Assembly (NCBI RefSeq): GCF_002483205.1
Contig: NZ_DLHM01000001.1
Coordinates: 310,001 to 374,000, forward strand
Origin: Flavihumibacter sp. UBA7668
GTDB taxonomy: Bacteria; Bacteroidota; Bacteroidia; Chitinophagales; Chitinophagaceae
Reading direction: 5' to 3'
Length of the DNA stretch: 64,000 nt
A model generated the notes under the pieces. The model was not told the origin of the DNA. It ran no database searches and was given only the letters and a program-made list of their open reading frames with translations. The number at the start of each line of letters is the position of its first letter. Positions within the stretch are counted from its first letter, which is position 1. The position numbers and the translations under genes were made by a program. Shown in pieces: positions 19,831-28,271 of this stretch.

Positions 19831-20697
19831 ATGAAGATGAACAAGATAATACTGTTTCTAACTACACTATGTACAGGATTTATTGGGTTTGCCCAGCATA
19901 ACGATCTTAATGCCGGTGTCAGCCGTACCGAAGAACTTAGGCGGGAATTCATGCAGGGCAATGGCACAACCGTTATGGTGGCAGCACATAGAGGCGTACA
20001 TAATGATGTGCCGGAAAATTCAATGGCCTCTTTTCACCGCGCAGCACAACTGAGGGTGCATATTGTTGAACTTGATGTCCGCAGCACACGTGATGGGGTT
20101 CTTGTTTTAATGCATGATAAAACGGTGGATCGTACTACCAATGGAAGGGGAAGAGTTGATAGTCTGACCTATGCAGAATTGTCTGCCTTATCGCTCAAAC
20201 ATAAAGGGCAGGTAACCACGGAGAAAATTCCTACCCTCGAAGAAGCATTGTTATTTCTGAAAGGCAAAACTTTGGTTGACCTGGATATAAAAGCTGGCGA
20301 CAAGTCCGGAGAGATCATGGAATTGGTTAGGAAAACAGGTACGGAAAGAACTGTGATATTTTTTGTTTATGATTCCATCCAGCTTCGTATGGTGAAAGAG
20401 TGGGATAAAGATGTGCTGGTATTGGCTAGAAGCCGATCGCATACCGCTGTAGCTCCTTATTTTGGTAAATTTAGACCAGAAGCATTGCATATTGATGAAT
20501 CGCATCACCGGCCGGATGTTGTTAAGCAGATTCATTCCTCAGGAGCAAGGGTATGGCTTAATGCACTCGGCGAAACTGACCGCCTCGCGGCCTCTACAGG
20601 ACCTCATGCCTTTAATACAGTATTGCAATATGGAGCCAATATTATCCAGACCGATTACCCGGAGTTACTACTTAAATACCTGAAGGGTAGAAACTGA
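19831..20697 (+). CDS. Secreted glycerophosphodiester phosphodiesterase
   Basis: 288 residues with a signal peptide ending about residue 21 (GFIGFAQ). The GDPD fold is shown by AAHRGVHNDVPENSMASF (catalytic His and the NE/PENS motif), VELDVRSTRDGVLVLMHD (metal-binding Glu/Asp and the second catalytic His), VDLDIK and NIIQTDYPELL. GDPD enzymes split glycerophosphodiesters such as deacylated phospholipid head groups to glycerol-3-phosphate and an alcohol. Being the last gene of the sigma-FecR-SusC-SusD operon suggests that the locus feeds on phosphodiesters. Substrate is inferred. Confidence 0.92.
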   Translation: MKMNKIILFLTTLCTGFIGFAQHNDLNAGVSRTEELRREFMQGNGTTVMVAAHRGVHNDVPENSMASFHRAAQLRVHIVELDVRSTRDGVLVLMHDKTVDRTTNGRGRVDSLTYAELSALSLKHKGQVTTEKIPTLEEALLFLKGKTLVDLDIKAGDKSGEIMELVRKTGTERTVIFFVYDSIQLRMVKEWDKDVLVLARSRSHTAVAPYFGKFRPEALHIDESHHRPDVVKQIHSSGARVWLNALGETDRLAASTGPHAFNTVLQYGANIIQTDYPELLLKYLKGRN

Positions 20698-20741
20698 TGC
20701 ATCTCAATTTTTTTATCCTAATTACAGTTTGGATGTTATTT

Positions 20742-21089
20742 TCACGGTTTTTGGAATTGAATTTCCTTTTCCGTTCGCTTCCAGAGCAACTTATCGTATT
20801 TCTCACTGAAATTTCCAATACTGGTGGGATTATTATAGTCTTTGCTAAAATGACATCACTGTTCAGTTCGCGGATCTTACTCAGCATTTCTCCAAGCCCA
20901 GTCTTCTGGAAAATCCTGACGAAAAACATCCACACTCTTGATGGCTGTATAACCCTCTTGCCAGATAAAACCCGCCAGTTCCTTTTCAATTTTCATCTTC
21001 ACAGTTTGCCGGTTACTTATCTCTGAAATAAAAATCATTTTGTTGTACTCAGCTTTCGATGGTAAGTCGGGTTGCATAACACACCCCAT
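20742..21089 (-). pseudogene. Frameshifted small lipoprotein gene
   Basis: Read on the minus strand, three frames join into one plausible protein of about 115 residues. Frame one (from 21089) gives KAEYNKMIFISEISNRQTV to DVFRQDFPEDWAW and stops. One base over, EMLSKIRELNSDVILAKTIII continues. After a second shift, TSIGNFSEKYDKLLWKRTEK to QFQKP ends at a stop at 20742. The part before MGCVMQPDLPS reads ACSFGNMG and is interrupted by a stop, consistent with a lost lipoprotein signal. The family is not recognised, but the layout resembles small Bacteroidota lipoproteins with one alpha/beta domain. Two frameshifts make it non-functional. Confidence 0.6.
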
Positions 21090-22141
21090 ATTTCCAAAAC
21101 TGCAAGCTCAACCACCTCTTAAAGAGTATTTTCCTTTAAATCAATTTATAATGATTTTCAACGTCAAAAAAAAACTTAACTTATTATATACGTCTTACTG
21201 TTAACACTACCTTTATAAATAATGGCGAGATTCAGCCAATTGTCAACTTCGCCAATCATAGAATCATCATCATTATTAAATTTACCGGCCTCAAAATTCT
21301 TTTATAAGCCATTTACATTACTAATCAAGAGATGCATTACTTTAAAACCAATCTCTTATTGAATAGGTTCAATGTTCCATTTTGTACTTGTTAGCATGAT
21401 TTCAGGTCATTGGCAACTTTTCTAGTACTTTAGGTTATCTTTTTAATTCAGTCTGAATATGTAGGGATAGCTAAAGAAAAGCACAACAATGCTGTTATTG
21501 TTTAGCTTTCAGAAACAAATATTTCGAATACAAATAATTTCTTCTGATTGGTTGTAGGTAGTATGCTTTTATTCCGGCACAAGCTTCCCCACCGTTATTT
21601 GTTTGCTATCCAACATTGAACACCACCAAACTCAAAAAAACTGAAGATTGATTAATGAATTCCCAATGGAGATGATATTCACTTCGATTGTTTGCCCAAA
21701 ATCATAAGGCTGCTTTGATTCAATTAGCGGTTTATCCAGAATTGACATCTTACATATAGTGGACTTATTGGCTTTTTGAGAATTAAATACATAAGTATCG
21801 ATTGCCCTATTTTCTACTTTCACGAATGGTTCCACGATTGAGTTAACAGCTTGTATATCTGAGGATTAGAGCTGCGCATTTTGTCTTGCCCTGAAATAGT
21901 TTTTTGACATGCTATTTCAGAACAAGACACTAATTTCCGGACGAAATAATTTCCTAAGTGGTGAAACAACAAGACAGGCTTATAACTTCGTATAATTTGA
22001 AATTAGATCTATTTACACTAGCGTTGCGGCGTTTTGAATAGTAGTTCTTTGAAAGTCTTATTAGTTGCGGGTTCAATAGGATTTTGAGTCGGCAACGATT
22101 TGAAATGACTGGAATACCTTCCTATACGTATATCGTTGATA
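21090..22141. other. Decayed non-coding stretch
   Basis: About 1 kb of AT-rich sequence with no intact gene on either strand. The longest frame (minus strand, 21835-21632, 67 residues) has no recognised motif and lacks a signal or domain. Flanking pseudogenes and mobile-element scars suggest the stretch is genetic debris rather than a regulatory region. Confidence 0.5.
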
Positions 22142-22583
22142 ATGAAGAAGAAAAGGATGGCCTTTTCACAGTTTATGGATTTTGCATCGCAGGATATTTT
22201 AAAAGTTTGTTTTAATTGTTACAAGGTGATTTATAAAACCAAGGAGTTTACCTGCAGGAAGCAATTTTGGGTCTGGCTTTTGGGCAATTAACCCATCGAG
22301 AAAGTATGAGCGACACTATGCGCTACCTAGAACTTAATTACGATAAATTGTATCACCTGGTAATTGGAAAGGCTGTAAATAAACAAGTCAACACTTTCTA
22401 GATCACATGAAAATAGGGACTGGCGAATATTTCAAGATTTTAGATTAAAGCTCATCGACCAAGCCAAATTTTTATATGATGGTGATAGCCAACTGGAAGT
22501 CCGGCTGAAAGGGAACGCATATGCACTTGATTCCACTACGATTGATCTTTGTCTGAATGTTTTCTGGTGGACCAACTTGTAGA
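22142..22583 (+). pseudogene. IS4-type (DUF4372) transposase relic
   Basis: Three reading-frame pieces join into the N-terminal third of an IS4-family transposase. The first starts at 22142 (MKKKRMAFSQFMDFASQDI to CRKQFW), the second reads LAFGQLTHRESMSDTMRYLE to VNKQVNTF and stops, and the third reads SHENRDWRIFQDFRLKLIDQ to ALDSTTIDLCLNVFWW before TAG at 22578-22580. GQLTxRES and LDSTTIDLCL are hallmarks of DUF4372 IS4 transposases; the latter holds the first catalytic Asp. At least two frameshifts and loss of the rest of the gene show an old dead insertion. Confidence 0.85.
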
Positions 22584-22653
22584 TTCAGGTCCATGGAATC
22601 CCTCCTATTCAGATTCATGTTATCCTCCCTGTGTTTGGAAATTCGGCGCAATC

Positions 22654-22740
22654 TGATCACTTTATTCCACTACAAACTGACCACTTGTTTCCAGGGCAAG
22701 TTGACCACCGTATTCCCTTAATAAATGACCACGTATGTCT
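22654..22740. repeat. Tandem 24-bp repeats resembling an IS21-type terminus
   Basis: Four imperfect copies of TGACCACnnnATTCC begin at 22654, 22678, 22702 and 22726, spaced exactly 24 bp. Such spaced arrays are the transposase-binding ends of IS21-family elements in Bacteroidota. No istA or istB gene is present beside them, so this is a solo end or deletion scar. Confidence 0.6.
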
Positions 22741-22834
22741 CAACGATATTTATAGCGTTGTACGGTTCCTCAACGAATCGTTCAACTAACTGTACCCGTA
22801 AAGTGAAGTAAAGTGAAGGCAGACTAAAATGCAA

Positions 22835-22866
22835 AAAGCCTGCAAACACTTGATTTTGCAGGCTTT
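22835..22866 (-). terminator. Rho-independent terminator of the tRNA-Ser transcript
   Basis: A perfect 12-bp stem, AAAGCCTGCAAA (22835-22846) with TTTGCAGGCTTT (22855-22866), closed by an 8-nt loop. On the minus strand the hairpin ends in GGCTTTTTGC, giving a short U run. It lies 35 bp past the tRNA 3' end. Confidence 0.75.
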
Positions 22867-22900
22867 ATACGTTGTACTTTACGTACCTTATTGATTTCAG

Positions 22901-22988
22901 CGGAGAGAGCGGGATTCGAACCCGCGATACCCTTTAGAGGTATACACACTTTCCAGGCGTGCTCCTTCAACCACTCGGACACCTCTCC
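22901..22988 (-). tRNA. tRNA-Ser (anticodon GGA)
   Basis: 88 nt with a 7-bp acceptor stem (GGAGAGG with TCTCTCC, one G-U pair), discriminator G, a D-arm with GAGTGG, an anticodon loop CTGGAAA carrying GGA, a long variable arm (TGTGTATACCTCTAAAGGGTA region) typical of class II tRNA-Ser, and a T-arm GCGGGTTCGAATCCCGC. CCA is not encoded. It reads UCC and UCU codons. The 3' end faces the decayed and accessory region to the left. Confidence 0.97.
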
Positions 22989-22997
22989 AACTTTTCC

Positions 22998-23044
22998 TTT
23001 TACCCGCCGGGTGCCACCGGTCGGGTGGCACCCGGCGGGTAAAA
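22998..23044. repeat. Modular palindromic repeat R1 (21-bp perfect stem)
   Basis: The arms 22998-23018 and 23024-23044 are perfectly complementary over 21 bp, with a 5-nt loop GGTCG. The core is TACCCGCCGGGTGCCACC. It sits 22 nt after the ansA stop and 10 nt before the tRNA-Ser 5' end, both on the minus strand, so it could terminate ansA or be processed away from the tRNA. It shares the CCGGTCGGGTG module with R2 to R5. Confidence 0.85.
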
Positions 23045-23066
23045 CGGGACGCAAATATAGGATTTC

Positions 23067-24107
23067 TCAGGGATTCGTCAACTCGCCGCGTAAGGAAGTT
23101 TCCAATAATTCGTGCAGCCGGCGCCGGGATGGCTTCTGCGCCAGTAAAAACATCAGCTTGGCCAGCGTGGCTTCAAAGGTCATATCATGGCCCGATACCA
23201 CCCCCATCTCCTTCAACCCCCGGCTGGTTTCATACATGCCCAGCTCCACCGATCCCCCATCACACTGGGTTATATCAATCACGGTCAGTCCGCGTTTAAT
23301 TGCCCGCTTCACCGCTTCCAGAAACCAGGAAGCTGTGGTCGCATTGCCACTGCCAAAGGTTTCCAGTATCACCGCTTTCGCCCCTGGTGTCTGCAATACC
23401 GACTCCACTGTTGCCTCCGTTATACCCGGAAAAATCTTCAATACCGCCACCGAAGCATCCAGCTTCCGGTGCACTTTCAAGCCCGCATCCTTATGCTTCA
23501 GCAAAAACTCCTTCTTATACTTGATATTAATCCCCGCTTCTGCCAAAGCCGGATAATTCATCGAATAAAAGGCCTCAAATTTTTCCGCATTGTATTTCTT
23601 GGAACGATTCCCCCGAAATAAACTGTAATCAAAATAGATACAAACCTCCGGTACCAGCGCCTTCCCACCTTTTCGCGCAGCCGCAATTTCCAGGGCGGTT
23701 ATTATATTCTCCTTCGCATCGGTGCGGATCTCCCCAATCGGCAACTGCGATCCCGTCAACACCACCGGCTTCGATAAATTCTCCAATAAAAAACTTAATG
23801 CAGATGCCGTAAAAGCCATCGTATCCGAACCATGCAAAATCACAAAGCCATCAAACTGCTCATACTTTTTTCCAATAATTCCCGCCAGCTCCACCCAAAC
23901 ATCCGGATGCATATTCGAAGAATCCATCGGCGGATTAAAGGCATGTACATCCACCTCATATCCCAGCTTTACAATCTCCGGAATATTATCGCGGATCTCT
24001 TTAAATCCAATCGGTTTCAATGCACCCGTTACCGGATCCATCACCATTCCAACGGTTCCACCGGTATAGATGATCAGGATGCGGGGGGTACTGGAGCTTT
24101 TTCTCAT
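23067..24107 (-). CDS. ansA: Type I (cytoplasmic) L-asparaginase
   Basis: 346 residues, no signal peptide. IIYTGGTVGM (residues 12-21) carries the first catalytic Thr, and LHGSDTMAFTASAL (about 91-104) carries the second Thr-Asp pair. VVLTGSQLPIGEIRTDAKEN and the C-terminal domain (VIDITQCDGGSVELGMYETS) match AnsA-type enzymes. It hydrolyses L-asparagine to aspartate and ammonia in the cytoplasm. It starts 5 bp after the tatD stop, so the two form an operon. Confidence 0.93.
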   Translation of the reverse strand: MRKSSSTPRILIIYTGGTVGMVMDPVTGALKPIGFKEIRDNIPEIVKLGYEVDVHAFNPPMDSSNMHPDVWVELAGIIGKKYEQFDGFVILHGSDTMAFTASALSFLLENLSKPVVLTGSQLPIGEIRTDAKENIITALEIAAARKGGKALVPEVCIYFDYSLFRGNRSKKYNAEKFEAFYSMNYPALAEAGINIKYKKEFLLKHKDAGLKVHRKLDASVAVLKIFPGITEATVESVLQTPGAKAVILETFGSGNATTASWFLEAVKRAIKRGLTVIDITQCDGGSVELGMYETSRGLKEMGVVSGHDMTFEATLAKLMFLLAQKPSRRRLHELLETSLRGELTNP

Positions 24108-24112
24108 TGGTA

Positions 24113-24901
24113 TTATTTAGCAATCGAAGCTGGATGATATTGAAACAAGCGGTTCGCATTGGCTGTCGTAATCGCACCAATTTCTTCAGGCGAAACCCCG
24201 TATATATCCGATAACTTTTCGGTTATAGGTGTCAGATAGGCCGGCTGATTTCGCTTACCACGATACGGTACCGGTGATAAATAAGGAGCATCCGTTTCCA
24301 GTACAATATGTTCCAGCGGGATATGTTTCAACACTTCGGGCAGTCCGCCATTTTTGTAGGTCACCACGCCGCCAATGCCCAAATAGAATCCCAGCTTCAC
24401 CACTTCTTTTGCCAGTTCGTAACTGCCACTGAAACAATGAAACACTCCGGATAGTCCCCCATCCTGCAATGCCTTCACCTCTTTTATACATTCCAGGGTT
24501 GCATTGCGGGAATGAATCGAGACCGGTATCCTATACTGTTTCGCCAGCTCCAATTGCCTTCGGAATGCCTCGTATTGCTGCGCATCATAATTCCGATCCC
24601 AGTAAAAATCCAGTCCGATCTCCCCCACCGCGGCAAATTTCCGCCTGCCCAACCAGTCCTCCACTTTTCGTAGTTCTTCTTCGTAATTCTCCTTTACATA
24701 ACAGGGATGCAAGCCCATCATGGCAATACAGATTTCCGGATGCGCTTGCTCCAACTGCAGTAAAACATCGTGTTCAGTGCTGTCGATTGCCGGCAGATAA
24801 ATCCGTTCAACCCCCGCCTGGCGGGCATTTGACAGCACCTGCTCTACATCATTCCGAAACTCTTCCACATATAAATGACAATGGGTATCGATTAAAGTCA
24901 T
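24113..24901 (-). CDS. tatD: TatD family metal-dependent hydrolase (DNase)
   Basis: 262 residues of a TIM-barrel amidohydrolase. DTHCHLYVEEF holds the first metal histidines, VGEIGLDFYWD the metal Glu, VSIHSRNA and FHCFSGS further histidines, and LETDAPYLSP the catalytic Asp. TatD proteins act as Mg-dependent 3'-5' exonucleases or deoxyribonucleases on damaged DNA, although the subgroup could also include other hydrolases. It precedes ansA on the same strand by 5 bp. Confidence 0.92.
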   Translation of the reverse strand: MTLIDTHCHLYVEEFRNDVEQVLSNARQAGVERIYLPAIDSTEHDVLLQLEQAHPEICIAMMGLHPCYVKENYEEELRKVEDWLGRRKFAAVGEIGLDFYWDRNYDAQQYEAFRRQLELAKQYRIPVSIHSRNATLECIKEVKALQDGGLSGVFHCFSGSYELAKEVVKLGFYLGIGGVVTYKNGGLPEVLKHIPLEHIVLETDAPYLSPVPYRGKRNQPAYLTPITEKLSDIYGVSPEEIGAITTANANRLFQYHPASIAK

Positions 24902-24995
24902 TCGGCAAAGTTCAAGAAAATTTTATTCTATTTTAAACGTTTTGGATGCAACCCATTCTAATCTGGAAAGATTCTGCAACCACAAATCACCTTTT

Positions 24996-25883
24996 ATGAA
25001 AATGAACCACCCAAAAAAACACCTCTTTTTATTAGCCTCAACAGCCCTGATCATCGGCTTCTCCAGCTGTTCAAAAAACAAGGAAGAAACCCAGATGGAT
25101 CGCGATCCCGAACTTACCCAGGCTACCGTTGAAGCCGAAGCCGAAGGAGAACTGCTATACGATGATGTCTTCAACAACGTGATGGGCGCGGATCAAAGCG
25201 TAGCCATCGGCGGTACCGGCGTTTTTCAGTCGGCCGGCAGCGATCTGCCGGGTCCCCTTCAACCTGCCTGCTTTACCATCACCCTTACCAAAACCGGCGA
25301 TGGCTTCCCGATTACCGTTACGGTTGATTTCGGTTCAACCGGCTGTCTGGGTCGCGATGGCCGCACCCGCAAAGGCTCCTTCAGCACGGTCTATACCGGC
25401 CATATGATCCTGCCGGGAAGCAAGGCTACCACTTCTTTCTCCAATTATTACGTAAATGGGGTAAAGGTGGAAGGCACCCATACCGTTGAAAACAAGAGCT
25501 CCGCCAACCAATGGGCTTTTGAAACCAGGGTAATAGATGGAAAACTCAGCCGCGAAAACGGTAACCAGATTAACTGGAACCGCACCCGCACTTTTACGAT
25601 GATCGACGGATCCGGTACTCCTTATGTTCCTACCGACGATACCTTCGAGATTACCAGCAATGGAACCGGCTCTATAACTATTGGAGATAAAACCGGTACC
25701 TGGACCAGCACCACCACCCAACCGCTGGAAAAAGCATTCAGCTGCCGCTGGATCAGTGCAGGCACCCAGGAAATCCAACGGGTAAACGGCCGAAAAGCAA
25801 GCCTGGACTTCGGAAACGGCGAATGCGACAATAAAGCCACCATCACGGTAAATGGGGTTTCCCGAGAAATTACTTTGAAGTAA
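24996..25883 (+). CDS. Conserved lipoprotein of unknown function
   Basis: 295 residues when started at MKMNHPKKHLFLLAS; the frame is open from 24942 but only this start gives a proper signal. The lipobox is IIGFSSC, then SKNKEETQMDRDPEL. The rest is beta-rich with many Thr, Gly and Asn residues and no enzyme motif: TITLTKTGDGFPITVTVDFG, GTWTSTTTQPLEK, ATITVNGVSREITLK. This fits a surface or periplasmic all-beta lipoprotein seen widely in Chitinophagaceae. It is divergent from tatD and followed by a terminator. Function is not known. Confidence 0.8.
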   Translation: MKMNHPKKHLFLLASTALIIGFSSCSKNKEETQMDRDPELTQATVEAEAEGELLYDDVFNNVMGADQSVAIGGTGVFQSAGSDLPGPLQPACFTITLTKTGDGFPITVTVDFGSTGCLGRDGRTRKGSFSTVYTGHMILPGSKATTSFSNYYVNGVKVEGTHTVENKSSANQWAFETRVIDGKLSRENGNQINWNRTRTFTMIDGSGTPYVPTDDTFEITSNGTGSITIGDKTGTWTSTTTQPLEKAFSCRWISAGTQEIQRVNGRKASLDFGNGECDNKATITVNGVSREITLK

Positions 25884-25936
25884 TTAAAAATTTAATTTAC
25901 CTTTAAATCAGTTTTCATAGGGTACGGATTAAAAAC

Positions 25937-25971
25937 GGGCCAGGGTTTCTACCCAGGCCCAACTCTTTTTT
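25937..25971 (+). terminator. Rho-independent terminator after the lipoprotein gene
   Basis: GGGCCAGGGT and ACCCAGGCCC form a hairpin (25937-25960, one mismatch, 4-nt loop) followed by AACTCTTTTTT. It lies 54 bp past the lipoprotein stop and probably also insulates the convergent deacetylase gene. Confidence 0.75.
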
Positions 25972-26016
25972 AGGGGGTCCCCATTTTTCTCAGATATTTT
26001 TTTAGTGCATTTATTC

Positions 26017-26658
26017 TCAATTGTTTGTTACCCCAGTACCCATATTAAGTGTCTCAAATGTGTATCCGGCTCCACTTGCTTCCTCCAAAAATTTAGGTAA
26101 ACAATACTGCATGCCGGACTTCGCTTTTTCACTGTCATGAAACACAATAATCGATCCCGGTTGATAGTTTTTTTGCACTAATTCCCAGCAATCTGATGGA
26201 CTTAGTTGGGTATCAAAGTCAGCACTCAATAAACTCCACATTATGATCTCATAACCCGCTTCCCTAAGTGCTTTTCCCTGAAAGCGGGTGAGCTTGCCAT
26301 AAGGCGGACGAAAGAGTTTACTGTCAATGTATTTTCCGGCTTCGAGAATATCGTTGAAATAGGCTGCTGTATTGGTTTTCCAGCCATTCAGATGATGCAT
26401 GGTATGATTCCCTGTTCGATGTCCTTCAGCTAATATCCGTTGGTATATTTCAGGATATTGCGCCACATTTTTTCCAATGCAAAAAAAGCTTGCTTTCGCG
26501 TTGTAACGTTTCAATTCATCCAATACCCAGGGGGTGATTTCCGGATGCGGTCCATCATCAAAACTTAAGTAGATTTTTTTCTCTTTACTTTTTACTGACC
26601 AGATCCAATTCGGATACAGTGTTCGTAAAATTTTATTCCCTTTCGCCCAATAGATCAT
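26017..26658 (-). CDS. Polysaccharide deacetylase (NodB domain)
   Basis: 213 residues from MIYWAKGNKILRTLYP; a start eight codons upstream (26682) is also possible but would run into the gltX promoter. YLSFDDGPHPE holds the catalytic base and metal Asp, GNHTMHH the two metal histidines, RPPYGK the substrate groove and IVFHDS the catalytic His. NodB enzymes remove acetyl groups from peptidoglycan, chitin-like or exopolysaccharide sugars. There is no clear cleavable signal, so the protein may be membrane-associated or cytosolic. It is divergent from gltX. Confidence 0.9.
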   Translation of the reverse strand: MIYWAKGNKILRTLYPNWIWSVKSKEKKIYLSFDDGPHPEITPWVLDELKRYNAKASFFCIGKNVAQYPEIYQRILAEGHRTGNHTMHHLNGWKTNTAAYFNDILEAGKYIDSKLFRPPYGKLTRFQGKALREAGYEIIMWSLLSADFDTQLSPSDCWELVQKNYQPGSIIVFHDSEKAKSGMQYCLPKFLEEASGAGYTFETLNMGTGVTNN

Positions 26659-26696
26659 GACACGAAAATAATCAATACGCACGCAACAATACCCGA

Positions 26697-26704
26697 CTTA
26701 TCTT
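26697..26704 (+). promoter_or_regulatory. Putative -7 box of the gltX promoter (TATCTTTG)
   Basis: TATCTTTG fits the Bacteroidota TAnnTTTG consensus and is followed by CGGC. It ends only 8 nt before the gltX ATG, which would give an almost leaderless mRNA. No strong -33 box is visible upstream. Confidence 0.4.
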
Positions 26705-26712
26705 TGCGGCCT

Positions 26713-28242
26713 ATGGCAACAAAAGTTCGTGTTCGTTTTGCTCCGAGTCCCACTGGCGGATTACACCTGGGTGGTGTTCGTACGGTCCTGTTTAATTATC
26801 TGTTTGCCCGCCATCACGGGGGCGATTTCGTTCTCCGGATCGAAGACACCGACAATACCCGATTTGTTGAAGGTGCGGAAGACTATATTATGGAAACCCT
26901 TCGCTGGTGTGGTATGGAGCCCGATGAGAGTCCGGCTGCGGGTGGTCCTTTTGCCCCCTATCGCCAAAGTGAGCGGAAAGCCAATTACCTCCAGTATGCA
27001 GAAAAGCTGGTGGCTGACGGTCATGCCTATTATGCTTTTGACACGCCGGAAGAGCTGGAAGAAATGAGGAATACTTTCAAATCAGCGGAAAATCCATCGC
27101 CCCAGTATGATCATAAGCTGCGTATGAAAATGCGCAACTCACTGAGTCTGGGGGAAGAAGAAGTTAGCCGACTGATTTCCGAAGGCGTTCCTTATGTGAT
27201 TCGTATAAAAATGCCCGATAATCAAACCATTGGTTTCACCGATATGATCCGGGGTGAGGTCAATTTCTCTACCTCTACCGTCGATGATAAAGTATTATTG
27301 AAAAAAGATGGCATGCCTACTTATCACCTGGCGGTAGTGGTGGATGATTATCTCATGAAAATCACCCATGCTTTCCGTGGTGAAGAATGGTTACCAAGCG
27401 CCCCTGTTCATTTATTGCTCTGGAACTATTTGGGCTGGAGCGATGCCATGCCACAATGGGCACATCTTCCACTTATACTAAAACCCGATGGAAACGGGAA
27501 ACTCAGCAAGCGCGATGGTGATCGCTTAGGTTTTCCCGTTTTTGCCATGAACTGGACCGATCCGCGTTCCAATGAATTCACGCAGGGTTTTCGCGAAAGA
27601 GGATTTCTTCCCGAAGCCTTCGTGAATATGCTGGCCATGCTCGGCTGGAATGATGGAACCGGTAAAGAGATTTTTTCCATGCAGGAACTGATCGCTTCCT
27701 TTGATATGAGCCGGGTGCATAAGGGCGGTGCCAAATTTGATTTTGAAAAAGCCAAATGGTTCAACCATGAATGGATTAAAGCATCCTCTGCAGCGCGTTT
27801 GCTGCCCGATGTAAAAAATAGTTTGACTTCAGCCGGCATCTCGGTTACAGATGATCGTTATCTGGCAACAGTTATTGATATGGTGAAGGAACGTTGTACG
27901 CTTTTGCCTGATTTTGTGGAGCAGTCGGGTTTCTTTTTTAATGCGCCTGCATCTCCTGATATGGAGCCGGTGAAAGCAAAATGGAACCTGGACAAAAATT
28001 TATTCTTTACTGATTTGCCCGGTGTATTGGAAGCCTTGCCAGATTGGAATGCAGTTGCTGTTGAAACCGCATTTAAAGAAATGGCGGTTGCCCGTGCCAT
28101 CAAGGTGGGAGAATTGCAATTGCCCTTCCGGCTCATGCTGGTGGGTGGCAAATTTGGTCCGGCTGTTTTTGATATTGCGGCAACTATTGGTAAGGATGAA
28201 GTCATCGCGCGAATTAAAAAAGGTCTGGAATCACTTGCATAA
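26713..28242 (+). CDS. gltX: Glutamyl-tRNA synthetase
   Basis: 509 residues from MATKVRVRFAPSPTG; a TTG three codons upstream is less likely. The class I HIGH motif is the variant PTGGLHLGGVRT and the KMSKS motif is KLSKRDGDRLGF near residue 262. DFVLRIEDTD and the YHLAVVVDDYLMKITHAFRG stretch are typical of GluRS. It charges tRNA-Glu in the cytoplasm. Length and domain order, including the C-terminal anticodon-binding helices, are complete. A promoter box lies immediately upstream, and the gene is divergent from the deacetylase. Confidence 0.97.
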   Translation: MATKVRVRFAPSPTGGLHLGGVRTVLFNYLFARHHGGDFVLRIEDTDNTRFVEGAEDYIMETLRWCGMEPDESPAAGGPFAPYRQSERKANYLQYAEKLVADGHAYYAFDTPEELEEMRNTFKSAENPSPQYDHKLRMKMRNSLSLGEEEVSRLISEGVPYVIRIKMPDNQTIGFTDMIRGEVNFSTSTVDDKVLLKKDGMPTYHLAVVVDDYLMKITHAFRGEEWLPSAPVHLLLWNYLGWSDAMPQWAHLPLILKPDGNGKLSKRDGDRLGFPVFAMNWTDPRSNEFTQGFRERGFLPEAFVNMLAMLGWNDGTGKEIFSMQELIASFDMSRVHKGGAKFDFEKAKWFNHEWIKASSAARLLPDVKNSLTSAGISVTDDRYLATVIDMVKERCTLLPDFVEQSGFFFNAPASPDMEPVKAKWNLDKNLFFTDLPGVLEALPDWNAVAVETAFKEMAVARAIKVGELQLPFRLMLVGGKFGPAVFDIAATIGKDEVIARIKKGLESLA

Positions 28243-28271
28243 CTAAATTTCGTACTGTATTTTTCCCGATT

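Noticed and set aside
21632..21835. 67-codon minus-strand open frame in the decay zone
   Set aside because: No motif, signal or conserved neighbour; it lies among pseudogenes and is best treated as chance or debris.
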